NCBI GenBank assembly: GCA_937931645.1
Contig: CALHAR010000002.1
Span: 124,001 to 188,000, forward strand
Direction: 5' to 3'
DNA from: an uncultured Alphaproteobacteria bacterium
GTDB lineage: Bacteria; Pseudomonadota; Alphaproteobacteria; Micavibrionales; Micavibrionaceae
Length of the DNA stretch: 64,000 bases
Made by a program: the position numbers and the translations under genes. Below, one piece after another: positions 18,044-26,891 of the stretch (position 1 is the stretch's first letter; the number at the start of each line of letters is the position of its first letter). The notes under the pieces are model-generated. The model was not told the origin of the DNA, did no database searches, and saw only the letters and a program-made list of their open reading frames with translations.

Positions 18044-19009
18044 CTACTCAATCCAGTCGCTGGAAGAAACAAAACCATCTGTAATTTTTTTGTCAATTTC
18101 TGGCTTAAGGGTTTTGATGGCGAGTTTTTCAGATTTTTCTATTATGTTTTTGAAAATGGGGCGATCTGGCCTGTAAGTAACACTGAACTGTGATTCGTAT
18201 GTTCCTATGGCACGGTCTAAATTATTAAGGCGTCGTGTTGCGCGTTTATATTGACGTTCTTCATCTGAAAACTTTTCAATTAATCGGTATTCATTTTTTT
18301 TGTTTAATAGTCCAACTTGGAAGGAGAGCTGTACTCCTTCTAAAAATGCCGCTACGACGGTTAAGGTTGTATGGGCGCGTATAGGTTTCTTTGTCCGTAC
18401 GTTTGGCGTAGCAACATAATTAAATGTTGTTGCCCCTGTTGCTGAGCGAACAATAATCCCACATTTGGCGGTTTCTGATGTACAAGATGTTATGAGGGCG
18501 ACATTTGAATCATGATGAATATTCACGTCTTTACCCGCTTTAGAAAATGCGGATTCAGCAAATTCTATTGATTGCGTATAATCTTGTTTATTGGCGGCAT
18601 CACATTGTTCAATAATATCAAGGAAAGGGTGATGTTCGCCTGCTTGGTAAATGATGCGCCCTTTATGATAGACAGCGCACCAAATATTTTCGTTCCAATC
18701 ACGCTCATATCCTTTGATGACATCGGACCATATATCACTCCATGCTAAAGGGATAGCACGACTAGCAATTGTGCCACGTTCAAAAAACTCCTTGGTGATT
18801 GCGGCGGCAAAGCGCGCGCAACTATGCATATTTTGTGTGCGGATAATGAAGGTTTCATTATCAATCTTATCTTCGCTAATTAAAGGAATAACAATACGAT
18901 TACTCAATGCAATAATAGGCTCAGCTTTTTTGTTAAGCTTTTCTGTAATTGTAAATTTTTCGCGTAATAATGATGTTCTGAAATCAACCATGATTTCATA
19001 TTTTAACAC
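18044..19009 (-). CDS. Protein of unknown function
   Basis: The 321-residue product has no signal peptide or membrane segment and no motif I can assign. It is mixed alpha/beta, with a central Ser/Thr/Cys-rich part (around SCTSETAKC) and a helical, charged C-terminal third (ERQYKRATRRLNNLDRAIG). A second in-frame ATG at 18991 could be the true start; neither has a good ribosome site. The stop is 4 bases from the acnA stop, so the genes converge. Confidence 0.6.
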   Translation of the reverse strand: MLKYEIMVDFRTSLLREKFTITEKLNKKAEPIIALSNRIVIPLISEDKIDNETFIIRTQNMHSCARFAAAITKEFFERGTIASRAIPLAWSDIWSDVIKGYERDWNENIWCAVYHKGRIIYQAGEHHPFLDIIEQCDAANKQDYTQSIEFAESAFSKAGKDVNIHHDSNVALITSCTSETAKCGIIVRSATGATTFNYVATPNVRTKKPIRAHTTLTVVAAFLEGVQLSFQVGLLNKKNEYRLIEKFSDEERQYKRATRRLNNLDRAIGTYESQFSVTYRPDRPIFKNIIEKSEKLAIKTLKPEIDKKITDGFVSSSDWIE

Positions 19010-19053
19010 AAGCTTTTAAGCCCTGAAATAGCTTATGCAGATAAAGGCTTAAT

Positions 19054-19953
19054 TTAGTTGTTCAACTGTGACAGCGTTTGAATATGGCTTGGACGAATAC
19101 CGCAACAACCACCAATTATAGTGGCGCCTAAACCAACCCATTCTTGCGCATAACGAAAATAATCACTTTCTGTTATGTCATTTCTCATTGAAGATTGGTT
19201 TCCACCATCATTGGCTAAATACTCTGTAGGTTTTGGTGGAAATGTATTCGCATAAACACCGTAAGGGATTGGTATGTTCATATCTTTTATGACGCTCAAT
19301 CCTGAGGTCATCACTTCAGGTTGCGAGCAGTTGAAAAGCAAGGCGGCAACATTCAAATCTAATGCGGCCTCTACAGCCTTTATGATGCTTTCGCCAGAGC
19401 GTAATATTGAGGCTTCACCCTCTTTAACTGTGTCTGATAAACTATAGGCGAGCCATAAAGGTTTGTTGGTTGGTTCAGTTATTTCAGCAACGGCGTGCGC
19501 TTCGGCAATACTCGACATTGTTTCGGCAAGCCAAAAATCAATAGATCGTTCTTGCTCTTTAATAAGCGGCTTGTAAATTCTCTGCGCTTCTTTTTTGTCG
19601 AATAGGTCAGGGCGGTAAGACCCAAGAGGAGGAGGGAGGCACCCAGCTACTTTAACATTATGGGTGGTTGTACCATCTGCCGCCATTCTTGCTATTTCAG
19701 CGGCCTGACGGATAAGGTATTCGCCATCAGTTTGAAAAGCGCTCTCTCCAATATGAAAAGGAACAATAGCATAACTATTCGTTGTGATGATTTCTGCACC
19801 AGCATCAATGAATGCTTGGTGCGCTTGCATAACCGCGGCGGGCGCTTTCATAAGGGTGAGCGCAGACCATTCCGGTTTGTGAAAAGGCGCGCCCATAGCT
19901 TGTAACTCGCAGCCCATGCCGCCATCAAGTATCGTTATTTTTTGACTGTTCAT
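19054..19953 (-). CDS. Homocysteine S-methyltransferase family protein
   Basis: Enzymes of this family pass a methyl group from S-methylmethionine or similar donors to homocysteine, giving methionine. The 299-residue product starts with ILDGGMGCEL and carries the zinc-binding Cys motifs LLFNCS (about residue 208) and IIGGCCGIRPSHI near the C-terminus. The ATG at 19953 is chosen because the longer form from 20007 adds 18 residues before the conserved first strand. It diverges from sodC. Confidence 0.85.
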   Translation of the reverse strand: MNSQKITILDGGMGCELQAMGAPFHKPEWSALTLMKAPAAVMQAHQAFIDAGAEIITTNSYAIVPFHIGESAFQTDGEYLIRQAAEIARMAADGTTTHNVKVAGCLPPPLGSYRPDLFDKKEAQRIYKPLIKEQERSIDFWLAETMSSIAEAHAVAEITEPTNKPLWLAYSLSDTVKEGEASILRSGESIIKAVEAALDLNVAALLFNCSQPEVMTSGLSVIKDMNIPIPYGVYANTFPPKPTEYLANDGGNQSSMRNDITESDYFRYAQEWVGLGATIIGGCCGIRPSHIQTLSQLNN

Positions 19954-20015
19954 AAGAAAAACTTTATATAGAAGGGAGTGTGAATTAACAACTGAAATAT
20001 AAGGCATTTTATATC

Positions 20016-20552
20016 ATGAAATCAAAAGCAATCTGGATAGCTCTCGCGGTCATTTTAATTATAGGAATAGGTTACTTATATCAAACTGTTCCTAATGAAT
20101 CTGAAATTAAACAGGTTGTTATGCTTGATAATAAAGGTGAGAGCATGGGCGTTATTGCTTTAAGCGAAACAAAGGCAGGGGTTTTATTAAATCTAGATTT
20201 GACCAACTTGACACCAGAGGGTGAACACGCCATTCATATTCATGAAACAGGGGATTGCACACCATTGGAAACATTTAAAAATGCAGGTGGGCATTATAAT
20301 CCACATGATAAAAAACATGGGTTGAAGCATCCAGAAGGACAGCATGCAGGTGATATGCCAAACTTAAAACCAGATAATAAAGGTGCGATTAAAACAGCGT
20401 TCGTAAACCTTCATGTGACTTTAAGTTCAGGAGGTGCAAGCCTTTACGATGAAGATGGTTCAGCGATTGTTATTCATGCAGGGGCAGATGACCACGTTAG
20501 TCAACCAAGTGGTGCGGCCGGTGCGCGTATTGCTTGCGGCGTTATTAAGTAG
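20016..20552 (+). CDS. sodC: Cu/Zn superoxide dismutase, membrane-anchored
   Basis: This extracytoplasmic enzyme dismutes superoxide. The 178-residue product has an N-terminal hydrophobic anchor (about residues 4-23) and the SodC motifs: HAIHIHETGDC with copper ligands, GGHYNPHDKKHG with the bridging and zinc His, a later HAGADDH with the last copper His, and GARIACGVI with the conserved Arg and disulphide Cys. It is divergent from the methyltransferase and convergent with the SIMPL-domain gene. Confidence 0.93.
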   Translation: MKSKAIWIALAVILIIGIGYLYQTVPNESEIKQVVMLDNKGESMGVIALSETKAGVLLNLDLTNLTPEGEHAIHIHETGDCTPLETFKNAGGHYNPHDKKHGLKHPEGQHAGDMPNLKPDNKGAIKTAFVNLHVTLSSGGASLYDEDGSAIVIHAGADDHVSQPSGAAGARIACGVIK

Positions 20553-20570
20553 AAACTCACTCAACTTAAT

Positions 20571-21293
20571 TTAAGGTTTTAAGATCACGCGGGCGTTGAC
20601 GTTTAAAGTGATCGTGCTTTCACCAGAGGCGGCGACAGGGGCCGCCATTACGCTCTCTGCGCTATCCATTGCCATCATGGCACCGCGTGCATAGCTTTGG
20701 CGAATATGCGGAATACCGCCACCATTAACATTTACATCACGGAGCTCTGCGCTAGATTTACCCAAAGCTTTGGCCGCACGGTTGGCACGAGTTTGAAGTT
20801 GTTTTAGTGCATCTTCCATGAGCGCGTCTTGAATTTCTATCGCGGTTTCTGGTGATAAAGTATAGCTCAACCCGTTGGTGTTTAACTTCATGTCTTGTAA
20901 TTTACCGACAAGCTTCAAAAGTTTTTCAGCATCTTTTGATTTTAATGTCATGGATTGTTTTCCGTGCCATTTCTTTTCTTTAGTACGGGGATCACTACGT
21001 TCATAGACTTGGTAAGATCCTGTGTTGACTTTTACCTCTGGTATTTTTTTCGCGGTGCTTAATGCGTCGGCCATGGCAGTGTTTATTTCATTTTGTAACT
21101 CGCGTGTATCTTTGTTGGTGGCAACGTAAGATAAGGTGGCGATGAGTAAATCTTGTTCTACGTCGCGGCGTTCGGTGGCGCTAATATTCAAAATAACATG
21201 TCCGTCTGGCATCGACAGGATAGGGTCTTCGACTTGTGCTGAAGCAGGGATAGACAGTGTGAGCATTAAAGTTAAAACAAGAAATATGCGCAT
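20571..21293 (-). CDS. SIMPL-domain (DUF541) periplasmic protein
   Basis: The 240-residue product has a signal peptide (about residues 1-19, ending ASAQ) and a SIMPL domain over nearly the whole mature chain: the start VILNISATERRDVEQD, the central NTGSYQVYERSDPRTKEKKW-type strand and the C-terminal LNVNARVILKP. Family members (YggE-like) are linked to oxidative-stress tolerance, which would suit its place beside sodC, but the molecular role is not known. Confidence 0.85.
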   Translation of the reverse strand: MRIFLVLTLMLTLSIPASAQVEDPILSMPDGHVILNISATERRDVEQDLLIATLSYVATNKDTRELQNEINTAMADALSTAKKIPEVKVNTGSYQVYERSDPRTKEKKWHGKQSMTLKSKDAEKLLKLVGKLQDMKLNTNGLSYTLSPETAIEIQDALMEDALKQLQTRANRAAKALGKSSAELRDVNVNGGGIPHIRQSYARGAMMAMDSAESVMAAPVAASGESTITLNVNARVILKP

Positions 21294-21485
21294 GGTTGAA
21301 GTCCTTTATTATTTAAGAAACCGTCATACGAGTAAACCCGAGAAGACGTTAGTATTTTTTATCGTACTCTTTTGCCGATAATGAGGCAATTAAGGTTATT
21401 TTGTGAACTTTGTAACTTTATAGAAGAAACTGCTGAACTTAGTCGTATAAAGAGTATCTGACACTATTTAAAGGAGAAAACAGAT

Positions 21486-22010
21486 ATGATACGGAAAATA
21501 ATAATGATGGCGGCATTTGTTGCTATTCCTTTGATAGTTCCTTTTCAGGCACAGGCACAAAGTGCTAAAGGTGATGATTATTGCCGAGAATACGTGAAAG
21601 ACGTCAATATAAACGGCAAGGCTGAACGTGCCCACGGTACAGCCTGTTTACGCCCTGATGGCTCATGGGAAATTGTACGGCTTGAAGGGTCAAGTTATGG
21701 CCGTGATAGGGTTCGTGAAACTATCCGTGAAGATATCAAGAGTCATGCAAAACGTAAGGATTATGACTCTAAAGATCGTATTGTGATTGTTAAGAGTGCG
21801 CATTCACCACGTTATTACTCACCGCGTTACTATAAGAAGAGACATTACAACCATGTTGGCTATGGTAACCGAGGGTTTGGTGTTCATTTTGGTAATGGCT
21901 ACGGCTATCATAATAATAAATATTATAGCCACGGTAAAAGATTCAAACACCATGGAAAAAGATATTCTAGAAGCCATCACGGTAAGAAGTTTCACCATAA
22001 GAAGCATTAA
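21486..22010 (+). CDS. Secreted protein with His/Tyr/Lys-rich tail
   Basis: The 174-residue product has a signal peptide (residues 1-24, cleavage at AQAQ), a small domain with C..Y...V.I.G......GTAC..PDG.W that resembles the 17-kDa surface-antigen type, and a C-terminal 70 residues dominated by His, Tyr, Lys, Gly and Asn. The tail could bind divalent metals or cell-surface polymers; this is inference from composition. A strong AAAGGAG site precedes the ATG and a good terminator follows, so it is a single-gene unit. Confidence 0.7.
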   Translation: MIRKIIMMAAFVAIPLIVPFQAQAQSAKGDDYCREYVKDVNINGKAERAHGTACLRPDGSWEIVRLEGSSYGRDRVRETIREDIKSHAKRKDYDSKDRIVIVKSAHSPRYYSPRYYKKRHYNHVGYGNRGFGVHFGNGYGYHNNKYYSHGKRFKHHGKRYSRSHHGKKFHHKKH

Positions 22011-22045
22011 TAAGAACATCAAGAACACTGTGTAGACTGTGTACG

Positions 22046-22080
22046 GACTCCGCTGGACTTTGTTCCAGCGGGGTCTTTTC
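22046..22080 (+). terminator. Rho-independent terminator
   Basis: GACTCCGCTGGA (22046-22057) pairs with TCCAGCGGGGTC (22064-22075), followed by TTTTC. It ends the His-rich protein transcript. Confidence 0.8.
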
Positions 22081-22100
22081 GTTACATGTGTGAAGAGTTT

Positions 22101-22301
22101 TTAAGGCGTAGGCATGTAAGCCATCGCGATATCTTCCTCAGGGTTTCCAACTTCATTAGCACCAAAGATTAAATCAACAGGTTTGGTAATAATTTTTGTT
22201 GCGGCACCAACGGTTGAGGTGGTGACGTTGACGGCTGCGCCAACAAGCCCGCATGCGGAAACCATAGGAATGATGAGAGCGAGGAGGAATATATTTTTCA
22301 T
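22101..22301 (-). CDS. Small lipoprotein
   Basis: The 66-residue product has a hydrophobic signal and lipobox MVSAC (Cys at 17), then a Val/Thr-rich mature part with an amphipathic NVTTSTVGAATKIITKPVDL stretch. It resembles the small outer-membrane or inner-membrane lipoproteins common in alphaproteobacteria. No further function can be read. Confidence 0.6.
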   Translation of the reverse strand: MKNIFLLALIIPMVSACGLVGAAVNVTTSTVGAATKIITKPVDLIFGANEVGNPEEDIAMAYMPTP

Positions 22302-22653
22302 GGTTACGTTTCCTTTTGTTTTACGTTCTTATTTTACGTGTTTCTTTTGTCGTTACCAGCCCAAATTTACTGAAACCACTCTACAGGTTGTCGCGTTGCG
22401 TTGCACGCTTCCCACAATGGCGTTTTGGGGTTTTTAACGGTGTGTAACCTTTTGAAATAGTGCGTAAATTAGAGTTACTCATTTTGTTCACCGGAAATTG
22501 AGGGGAGGGGGTATCTCCTGCCTGCTTACGCCGATTTTACGCCAAGACGATGCGTTGGCTTTAGGATGTCTCCCCCAAAGCGGTGCCGTTCTTAATAACG
22601 GACAGTGGGGTGAGTATAGCATGTATAGGAATATAAGTCTATACAGTATAATT

Positions 22654-22783
22654 GTTATTGCGACAGCGAGCAAAGCGAAGCTGGAAGCAATCTAGAGATT
22701 TGTTGGTTTGGGGCTGGATTGCCGCGTCGGGCTTTTTGTGCTCAGGGGCGTAAGCGCCCTACGCAAGCCTTCCTCGCAATGAC
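22654..22783. repeat. GTCATTGCGA interspersed palindrome, copy 1 (130 bp)
   Basis: The left arm begins GTTATTGCGACAGCGAG and ends AAGCAATCTAGAGAT. The right arm begins CTGGATTGCCGCGTC and ends CCTCGCAATGAC. The right arm is lengthened by an embedded hairpin (22741-22764). Ends are inverted to each other. The rest of the 22302-22851 gap, before this repeat, holds nothing I can support. Confidence 0.85.
22741..22764 (-). repeat. GTA-stem-TT-stem-CTGAG hairpin nested in the large repeat
   Basis: On the minus strand this reads GTA, GGGCGC, TT, ACGCCC, CTGAG, the same framework as the prophage copies, with one mismatch at the loop. It sits inside the right arm of copy 1 of the GTCATTGCGA repeat. 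Confidence 0.6.
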
Positions 22784-22810
22784 GGGGGAGGAACGATTTT
22801 TCTTTTATTC

Positions 22811-22850
22811 GTCATTGCGAAGGAGCGTTAGCGACTGCGGCAATCCAGTT
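22811..22850. repeat. GTCATTGCGA repeat, half copy abutting the GIY-YIG gene
   Basis: One arm only: GTCATTGCGAAGGAGCG through GCGGCAATCCAG. It ends one base before the stop codon of the GIY-YIG gene at 22852. Confidence 0.8.
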
Positions 22851-22851
22851 A

Positions 22852-23142
22852 CTAAACTATGTCTTCGTATAAATCTTTCCAATTTGGATTGATAGTTTCG
22901 ATTAGGGTTAGCTTCTTTTTGCGTGACCCTGCTTTGATTTGTTTTTCACGCAAGATGGCTTGCTCCATATCTTCATATACTTCGTAGTACACAAGTATGG
23001 TGCAATCATGTTTTGCTGTGAATCCTTGGAGTGATTTACTTTTATGTTGAGCAATTCTTTGGAGAAGATTTGATGTAACACCTGTATAAAGTGTGCCGTT
23101 TCGTTTGTTGGTTACAATATATATGGCAGGTTGCTTTGTCAT
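22852..23142 (-). CDS. Small GIY-YIG nuclease-domain protein
   Basis: The 96-residue product is a bare GIY-YIG domain: AIYIVTNKRNGTLYTGVT (about residues 6-23, with both Tyr), R at LLQRIAQHK (about 28), and the metal-binding Glu in AILREKQIK (about 65). Such stand-alone domains (often mislabelled as UvrC-like) are DNA nucleases or nickases of unclear role. It is framed by interspersed palindromes: a half copy ends one base beyond its stop and a full copy ends 11 bases before its start. That arrangement suggests the gene and repeats travel or act together. Confidence 0.85.
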   Translation of the reverse strand: MTKQPAIYIVTNKRNGTLYTGVTSNLLQRIAQHKSKSLQGFTAKHDCTILVYYEVYEDMEQAILREKQIKAGSRKKKLTLIETINPNWKDLYEDIV

Positions 23143-23153
23143 TCTTATAGTAT

Positions 23154-23239
23154 GTCATTGCGAGCGTAGCGAAGCAATCTAGAGATTTGTTGGTTTAGGG
23201 CTGGATTGCCGCGTCGCATTACACGCTCCTCGCAATGAC
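23154..23239. repeat. GTCATTGCGA interspersed palindrome, copy 3 (86 bp)
   Basis: Runs from GTCATTGCGAGCGTAGCG to CTCCTCGCAATGAC with inverted ends and the shared core AAGCAATCTAGAGATTTG and CTGGATTGCCGCGTC. It occupies the region just upstream of the GIY-YIG start. Confidence 0.88.
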
Positions 23240-23267
23240 GGGGAGTGGAACGCTTTTCCTTTTATTT

Positions 23268-23368
23268 GTCATTGCGACAGCGAGCAAAGCGAAGCTGGAA
23301 GCAATCTAGAGATTTATCGGTTTAGGGCTGGATTGCCGCGTCAGCCTTTCAGGCTTCCTCGCAATGAC
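23268..23368. repeat. GTCATTGCGA interspersed palindrome, copy 4 (101 bp)
   Basis: Same arms and core as copy 3, in the same orientation 28 bases further on. Its right arm carries a small inner hairpin AGCC-TTTC-AGGCT at the place where copy 1 carries its nested hairpin. It ends 33 bases from the lepA stop. Confidence 0.88.
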
Positions 23369-23401
23369 AAATTGACTAACGCCAGAGGCGTAAGTAATTT
23401 G

Positions 23402-25225
23402 TCACTTGTCATCACCCATTTTTAAGGCATTGATGAAGGCGGATTGAGGGATGTCGACGTTTCCATACTGACGCATTTTCTTCTTCCCTTTTTTCTGCTT
23501 ATCCAGCAATTTACGTTTACGCGAAACATCACCACCATAACATTTGGCGGTCACGTCTTTACGCATGGCAGAGATATGTTCCGCCGCGATAATCTTACCC
23601 CCGAGAGCGGCCTGCACCGCGATTTTAAACATTTGGCGCGGGATAAGTTCTTTCAAACGCTCACATAGCTGACGCCCGCGGCGTTCGGCAACATCCCTAT
23701 GCACAATCATGGAGAGTGCATCGACGTTTTCTTGGTTCACACGAATATCAAGCTTCACAAGGTTGTTCTTTGCATAGCCATCAAGCGCATAATCAAAAGA
23801 CGCGTATCCGCGGCTGATTGATTTTAGGCGGTCATAAAAATCAAAGACGACTTCATTCAAGGGGAGGCGGTAAACCAACATAGCGCGAGTGCCCGCATAG
23901 TTAAGTTCGACTTGTTCACCGCGACGTTCTTCACAGAGTTGGAGGAGGCCTCCTAAATATTCATCAGGTACCAAGATGGTGGCCTTGATCCATGGTTCTT
24001 CAATAAAGTCGACCTTTACGATATCTGGGAAGTCGGCAGGGTTGTAAAGTTCTTTCACATCGCCATTGGTCATGTGGATTTTATAAACAACAGATGGTGC
24101 CGTGGGGATGAGGTCTAAATCAAATTCGCGTTCTAAACGTTCTTGGATAATCTCCATATGTAGCAATCCTAAAAACCCACAACGGAAACCAAGGCCGAGG
24201 GCTTGGGAGTTTTCAACTTCATAGAATAAGGACGAGTCATTTAAGGCGAGCTTGCCGATACTATCGCGGAGCTTCTCATAGTCACCCGCATCAACAGGGA
24301 AGAGGGAGCAAAACACCATTGGGATAGAGGGTTTAAACCCTTTTAGGGCTTCGGCGCAGGGGTTTTTATCATCAGTGATGGTGTCACCAACTTTGGTTTC
24401 AGTAATTTCTTTGATGGAGGCGGTGATGAAGCCCATTTCACCGGGGCCGAGCTCTTCCAGCATTTCATGTTTGGGGGTGAAGATACCGACACGATCAATC
24501 TCACGTGTTGTTCCGTTCGACATGAATTTAATCTTTTGACCTTTGCGTAAATGTCCGTCAATAACGCGCACCAAAATCACCACACCCAGATATACATCAT
24601 ACCATGAGTCAATCAAAAGTGCTTTGGTTGGGGCTTCGGCATCGCCAGAATTTGGCGGGGGTAGTTTGGTGACGATGGATTCTAAAAGCTGATCAATATT
24701 TACGCCCGTTTTACCAGAAACCGGTACGGCCTCATCAGCGGGCAGGCCGATCACATCTTCAATTTGTGCTTTGGCTTTTTCAATATCGGCGGCGGGCAGG
24801 TCGATCTTGTTAATAACGGGGACGATCTCGTGGTTGTTATCAATCGCCATATAGACGTTGGCCAATGTTTGCGCCTCAACCCCTTGGGTGGAATCAACAA
24901 TTAAGAGCGAGCCTTCGCACGAGGCGAGGGAGCGGGAAACCTCGTAAGAGAAATCCACATGCCCCGGTGTGTCCATTAAGTTTAATTGGTATGTAATGCC
25001 GTCTTTGGCTTTATAATTCAGGCGGACGGTTTGGGCCTTGATGGTGATGCCGCGCTCTTTTTCGATATCCATGTTGTCGAGGACTTGCTCGGACATCTCG
25101 CGATCTTCCAAGCCACCGCAAGTTTGGATAAGGCGATCGGCCAGGGTCGATTTCCCATGATCAATATGGGCGATAATCGCGAAATTACGTATATGGCTTA
25201 ATGGTTTAGTGGCTTCTTTAGACAT
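23402..25225 (-). CDS. lepA: Elongation factor 4 (LepA)
   Basis: This ribosome-associated GTPase back-translocates or assists ribosomes under stress. The 607-residue product has the G1 motif [14 protein letters not shown] (about residues 18-31), G3 DTPGHVDF, G4 NKIDLP, and the LepA-specific C-terminal domain ending with [17 protein letters not shown]-type residues. Length is normal for the family (about 600). Confidence 0.97.
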   Translation of the reverse strand: MSKEATKPLSHIRNFAIIAHIDHGKSTLADRLIQTCGGLEDREMSEQVLDNMDIEKERGITIKAQTVRLNYKAKDGITYQLNLMDTPGHVDFSYEVSRSLASCEGSLLIVDSTQGVEAQTLANVYMAIDNNHEIVPVINKIDLPAADIEKAKAQIEDVIGLPADEAVPVSGKTGVNIDQLLESIVTKLPPPNSGDAEAPTKALLIDSWYDVYLGVVILVRVIDGHLRKGQKIKFMSNGTTREIDRVGIFTPKHEMLEELGPGEMGFITASIKEITETKVGDTITDDKNPCAEALKGFKPSIPMVFCSLFPVDAGDYEKLRDSIGKLALNDSSLFYEVENSQALGLGFRCGFLGLLHMEIIQERLEREFDLDLIPTAPSVVYKIHMTNGDVKELYNPADFPDIVKVDFIEEPWIKATILVPDEYLGGLLQLCEERRGEQVELNYAGTRAMLVYRLPLNEVVFDFYDRLKSISRGYASFDYALDGYAKNNLVKLDIRVNQENVDALSMIVHRDVAERRGRQLCERLKELIPRQMFKIAVQAALGGKIIAAEHISAMRKDVTAKCYGGDVSRKRKLLDKQKKGKKKMRQYGNVDIPQSAFINALKMGDDK

Positions 25226-25259
25226 ATGTCTTTTTAATGATTAACGCCCGAAAAGACAA

Positions 25260-25286
25260 GAGCTGTGTTCAGAAGAATCACAGCTC
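25260..25286 (-). terminator. Hairpin terminator of the gene at 25310
   Basis: GAGCTGTG (25260-25267) pairs exactly with CACAGCTC (25279-25286). On the minus strand a T-containing stretch (TTGTCTTTTC) follows. It lies 24 bases beyond the stop of the 25310 gene. Confidence 0.6.
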
Positions 25287-25309
25287 ATACTCTTTGTTGT
25301 TAAGGGGGG

Positions 25310-26629
25310 TTAGACTCCTGGGGCTTGCGCTACCATTCCTGCTGCTTTAGCAGCAACTATTGGTGTTTGGCCTTGCTCCAAACCGTTGTAGGTGTCGTTT
25401 GCTATTTTGGCTAACTCATCCGCGTTAAGTCCTAGAGCAGCATTATGAAAGTTATCTGATAATACAACATCCTGACCTAGTTGCTGTTGAAGGGCTTCGA
25501 TTTCTGCGTGCGAATCTTCAGGGGCAAATTCTTTCATCACGCCAAAGATAGTTGAAGGGCTAATAACTGGTAGACCTCTTAATTCTTCAGCAACCTGTTG
25601 CGTGAAAATAGTATCATCAACTGCTGTTACCTCTGCTGCTTCGTGGGCTGCTGTTGGTTCATTAAATCCAACGCGATTTCCTCCTGCAATGGTTGTAAAT
25701 GTTTCTTTAAGGTCTCCAACAGTTTCACCTATATCACCGTATTTTCCGTTCTGTGCATTTATCACCAGATCAGCATAACCGCCTGACCCTTTTTCGCCAC
25801 CTAAGAAAATCAGGGTACTTGAAACCATACCACCAACCTGTTCAATAGCGGCGGCTTCTTTGCTGTTTGGGTCTAGCTTTAAACCTTCTACTAAGCTTTC
25901 TATTGCCGCTTCTGGCCCTTTGTTAAAAACATCACCAATGAATTTAAAGATCATGCTTATGTCGAAGTGCGCCAAAGCAGGTATGTTACCACCTGCGTCT
26001 TCTATACTAGTGAATAAAACCTCTCTTTGCGCTTTTAACTTTTCATTGAGTTCTGAAACATCAGCTTTTGGGTCAGCCTTTAACGCGTCTGCAATTTCTT
26101 GTTCTAGCTTTACATATTCTTGGAATGCTTCTAATGCTGTATCTAACTTTTCAAACTTCTGGCCTGTCTTTCCATCTCTTCCATCTGCAGCAACTCTATT
26201 TAAGATATCTGCCATTGGGCCACGGGCTTGTGGGTCAATATCTTTAAGGGCGCCAGTGATAGAGCTGTCGCCACTATTTAACTTGTCTATGATATAGGTT
26301 GTAAATTCTGAATTATAAGTAACCGCATTTGCCAAAGCATTCTGAACGTCTGAACCTGCGTTATCAATTGAGTCTAAGAGGTCATCCATTCCTGGAACAG
26401 ATGAAGAAATAGAGCCTAATTCTTCTCTTAATAAATCATAACGGCCTGCCGCATCTAGACCGTCATTTTGTAACCTTATAGTAAGTTCTGATATTCCTTT
26501 TTGAATGGCTTGGCTAGCTTGGGCATCAGTAACGCCAACGTCCTTTAAAGATTTTCCAAGAAGTAGGTTTGCTTTTTGAACTAAGTTCAAGTCTAATTCT
26601 TCTAAGATGGTATCTTTTAACTGTCCCAT
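25310..26629 (-). CDS. Large helical protein of unknown function
   Basis: The 439-residue product is acidic, mostly helical, with no signal peptide and only weak hydrophobic patches. It contains stretches such as QEYVKLEQEIADALKADPKADVS (about residues 168-190, predicted coiled coil) and ends in Ala/Gly-rich sequence (VAAKAAGMVAQAPGV). No family is recognised. It is 262 bases downstream of another orphan gene (26892-28031), on the same strand, between lepA and purH. A terminator separates them, so they are transcribed separately. A secreted-effector or structural role is possible only as a guess. Confidence 0.65.
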   Translation of the reverse strand: MGQLKDTILEELDLNLVQKANLLLGKSLKDVGVTDAQASQAIQKGISELTIRLQNDGLDAAGRYDLLREELGSISSSVPGMDDLLDSIDNAGSDVQNALANAVTYNSEFTTYIIDKLNSGDSSITGALKDIDPQARGPMADILNRVAADGRDGKTGQKFEKLDTALEAFQEYVKLEQEIADALKADPKADVSELNEKLKAQREVLFTSIEDAGGNIPALAHFDISMIFKFIGDVFNKGPEAAIESLVEGLKLDPNSKEAAAIEQVGGMVSSTLIFLGGEKGSGGYADLVINAQNGKYGDIGETVGDLKETFTTIAGGNRVGFNEPTAAHEAAEVTAVDDTIFTQQVAEELRGLPVISPSTIFGVMKEFAPEDSHAEIEALQQQLGQDVVLSDNFHNAALGLNADELAKIANDTYNGLEQGQTPIVAAKAAGMVAQAPGV

Positions 26630-26843
26630 TTTGTTTCTTTCTACCCTAAATTACTAACGCTTCTCTATTTGTACCTTTATTCTACTAAATAGAGTGTTGT
26701 ACATGCAAATAAACCTATTTTTATTATATGTTTCAAAGGTTTAGAAAGAATTAAGATTTTTAAATTATTTGCGATATCTATGCGTTTTTTTATACGTTTT
26801 TCTTTATGCTGTATGATTGTTTTGAAGGTGAATGTAGTTCATA

Positions 26844-26873
26844 AAAAAACCGCTTATGACAGCGGTTTTTTTT
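26844..26873 (-). terminator. Rho-independent terminator, bidirectional
   Basis: AAAAAACCGCT and AGCGGTTTTTT pair around TATGAC, with T-runs on both strands. It ends transcripts of the gene at 26892. Confidence 0.85.
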
Positions 26874-26891
26874 ATTTTATTGTTGAATGGT

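Noticed and set aside
22488-22673. Leftward open frame of 61 codons upstream of the first large repeat
   Set aside because: It runs into repeat sequence, has no ribosome site and no recognisable product; the region remains unexplained.
22654-23368. Repeat cluster as a CRISPR array
   Set aside because: Units are 85-130 bp palindromes with variable arms and a gene between them; there are no uniform spacers or cas genes.
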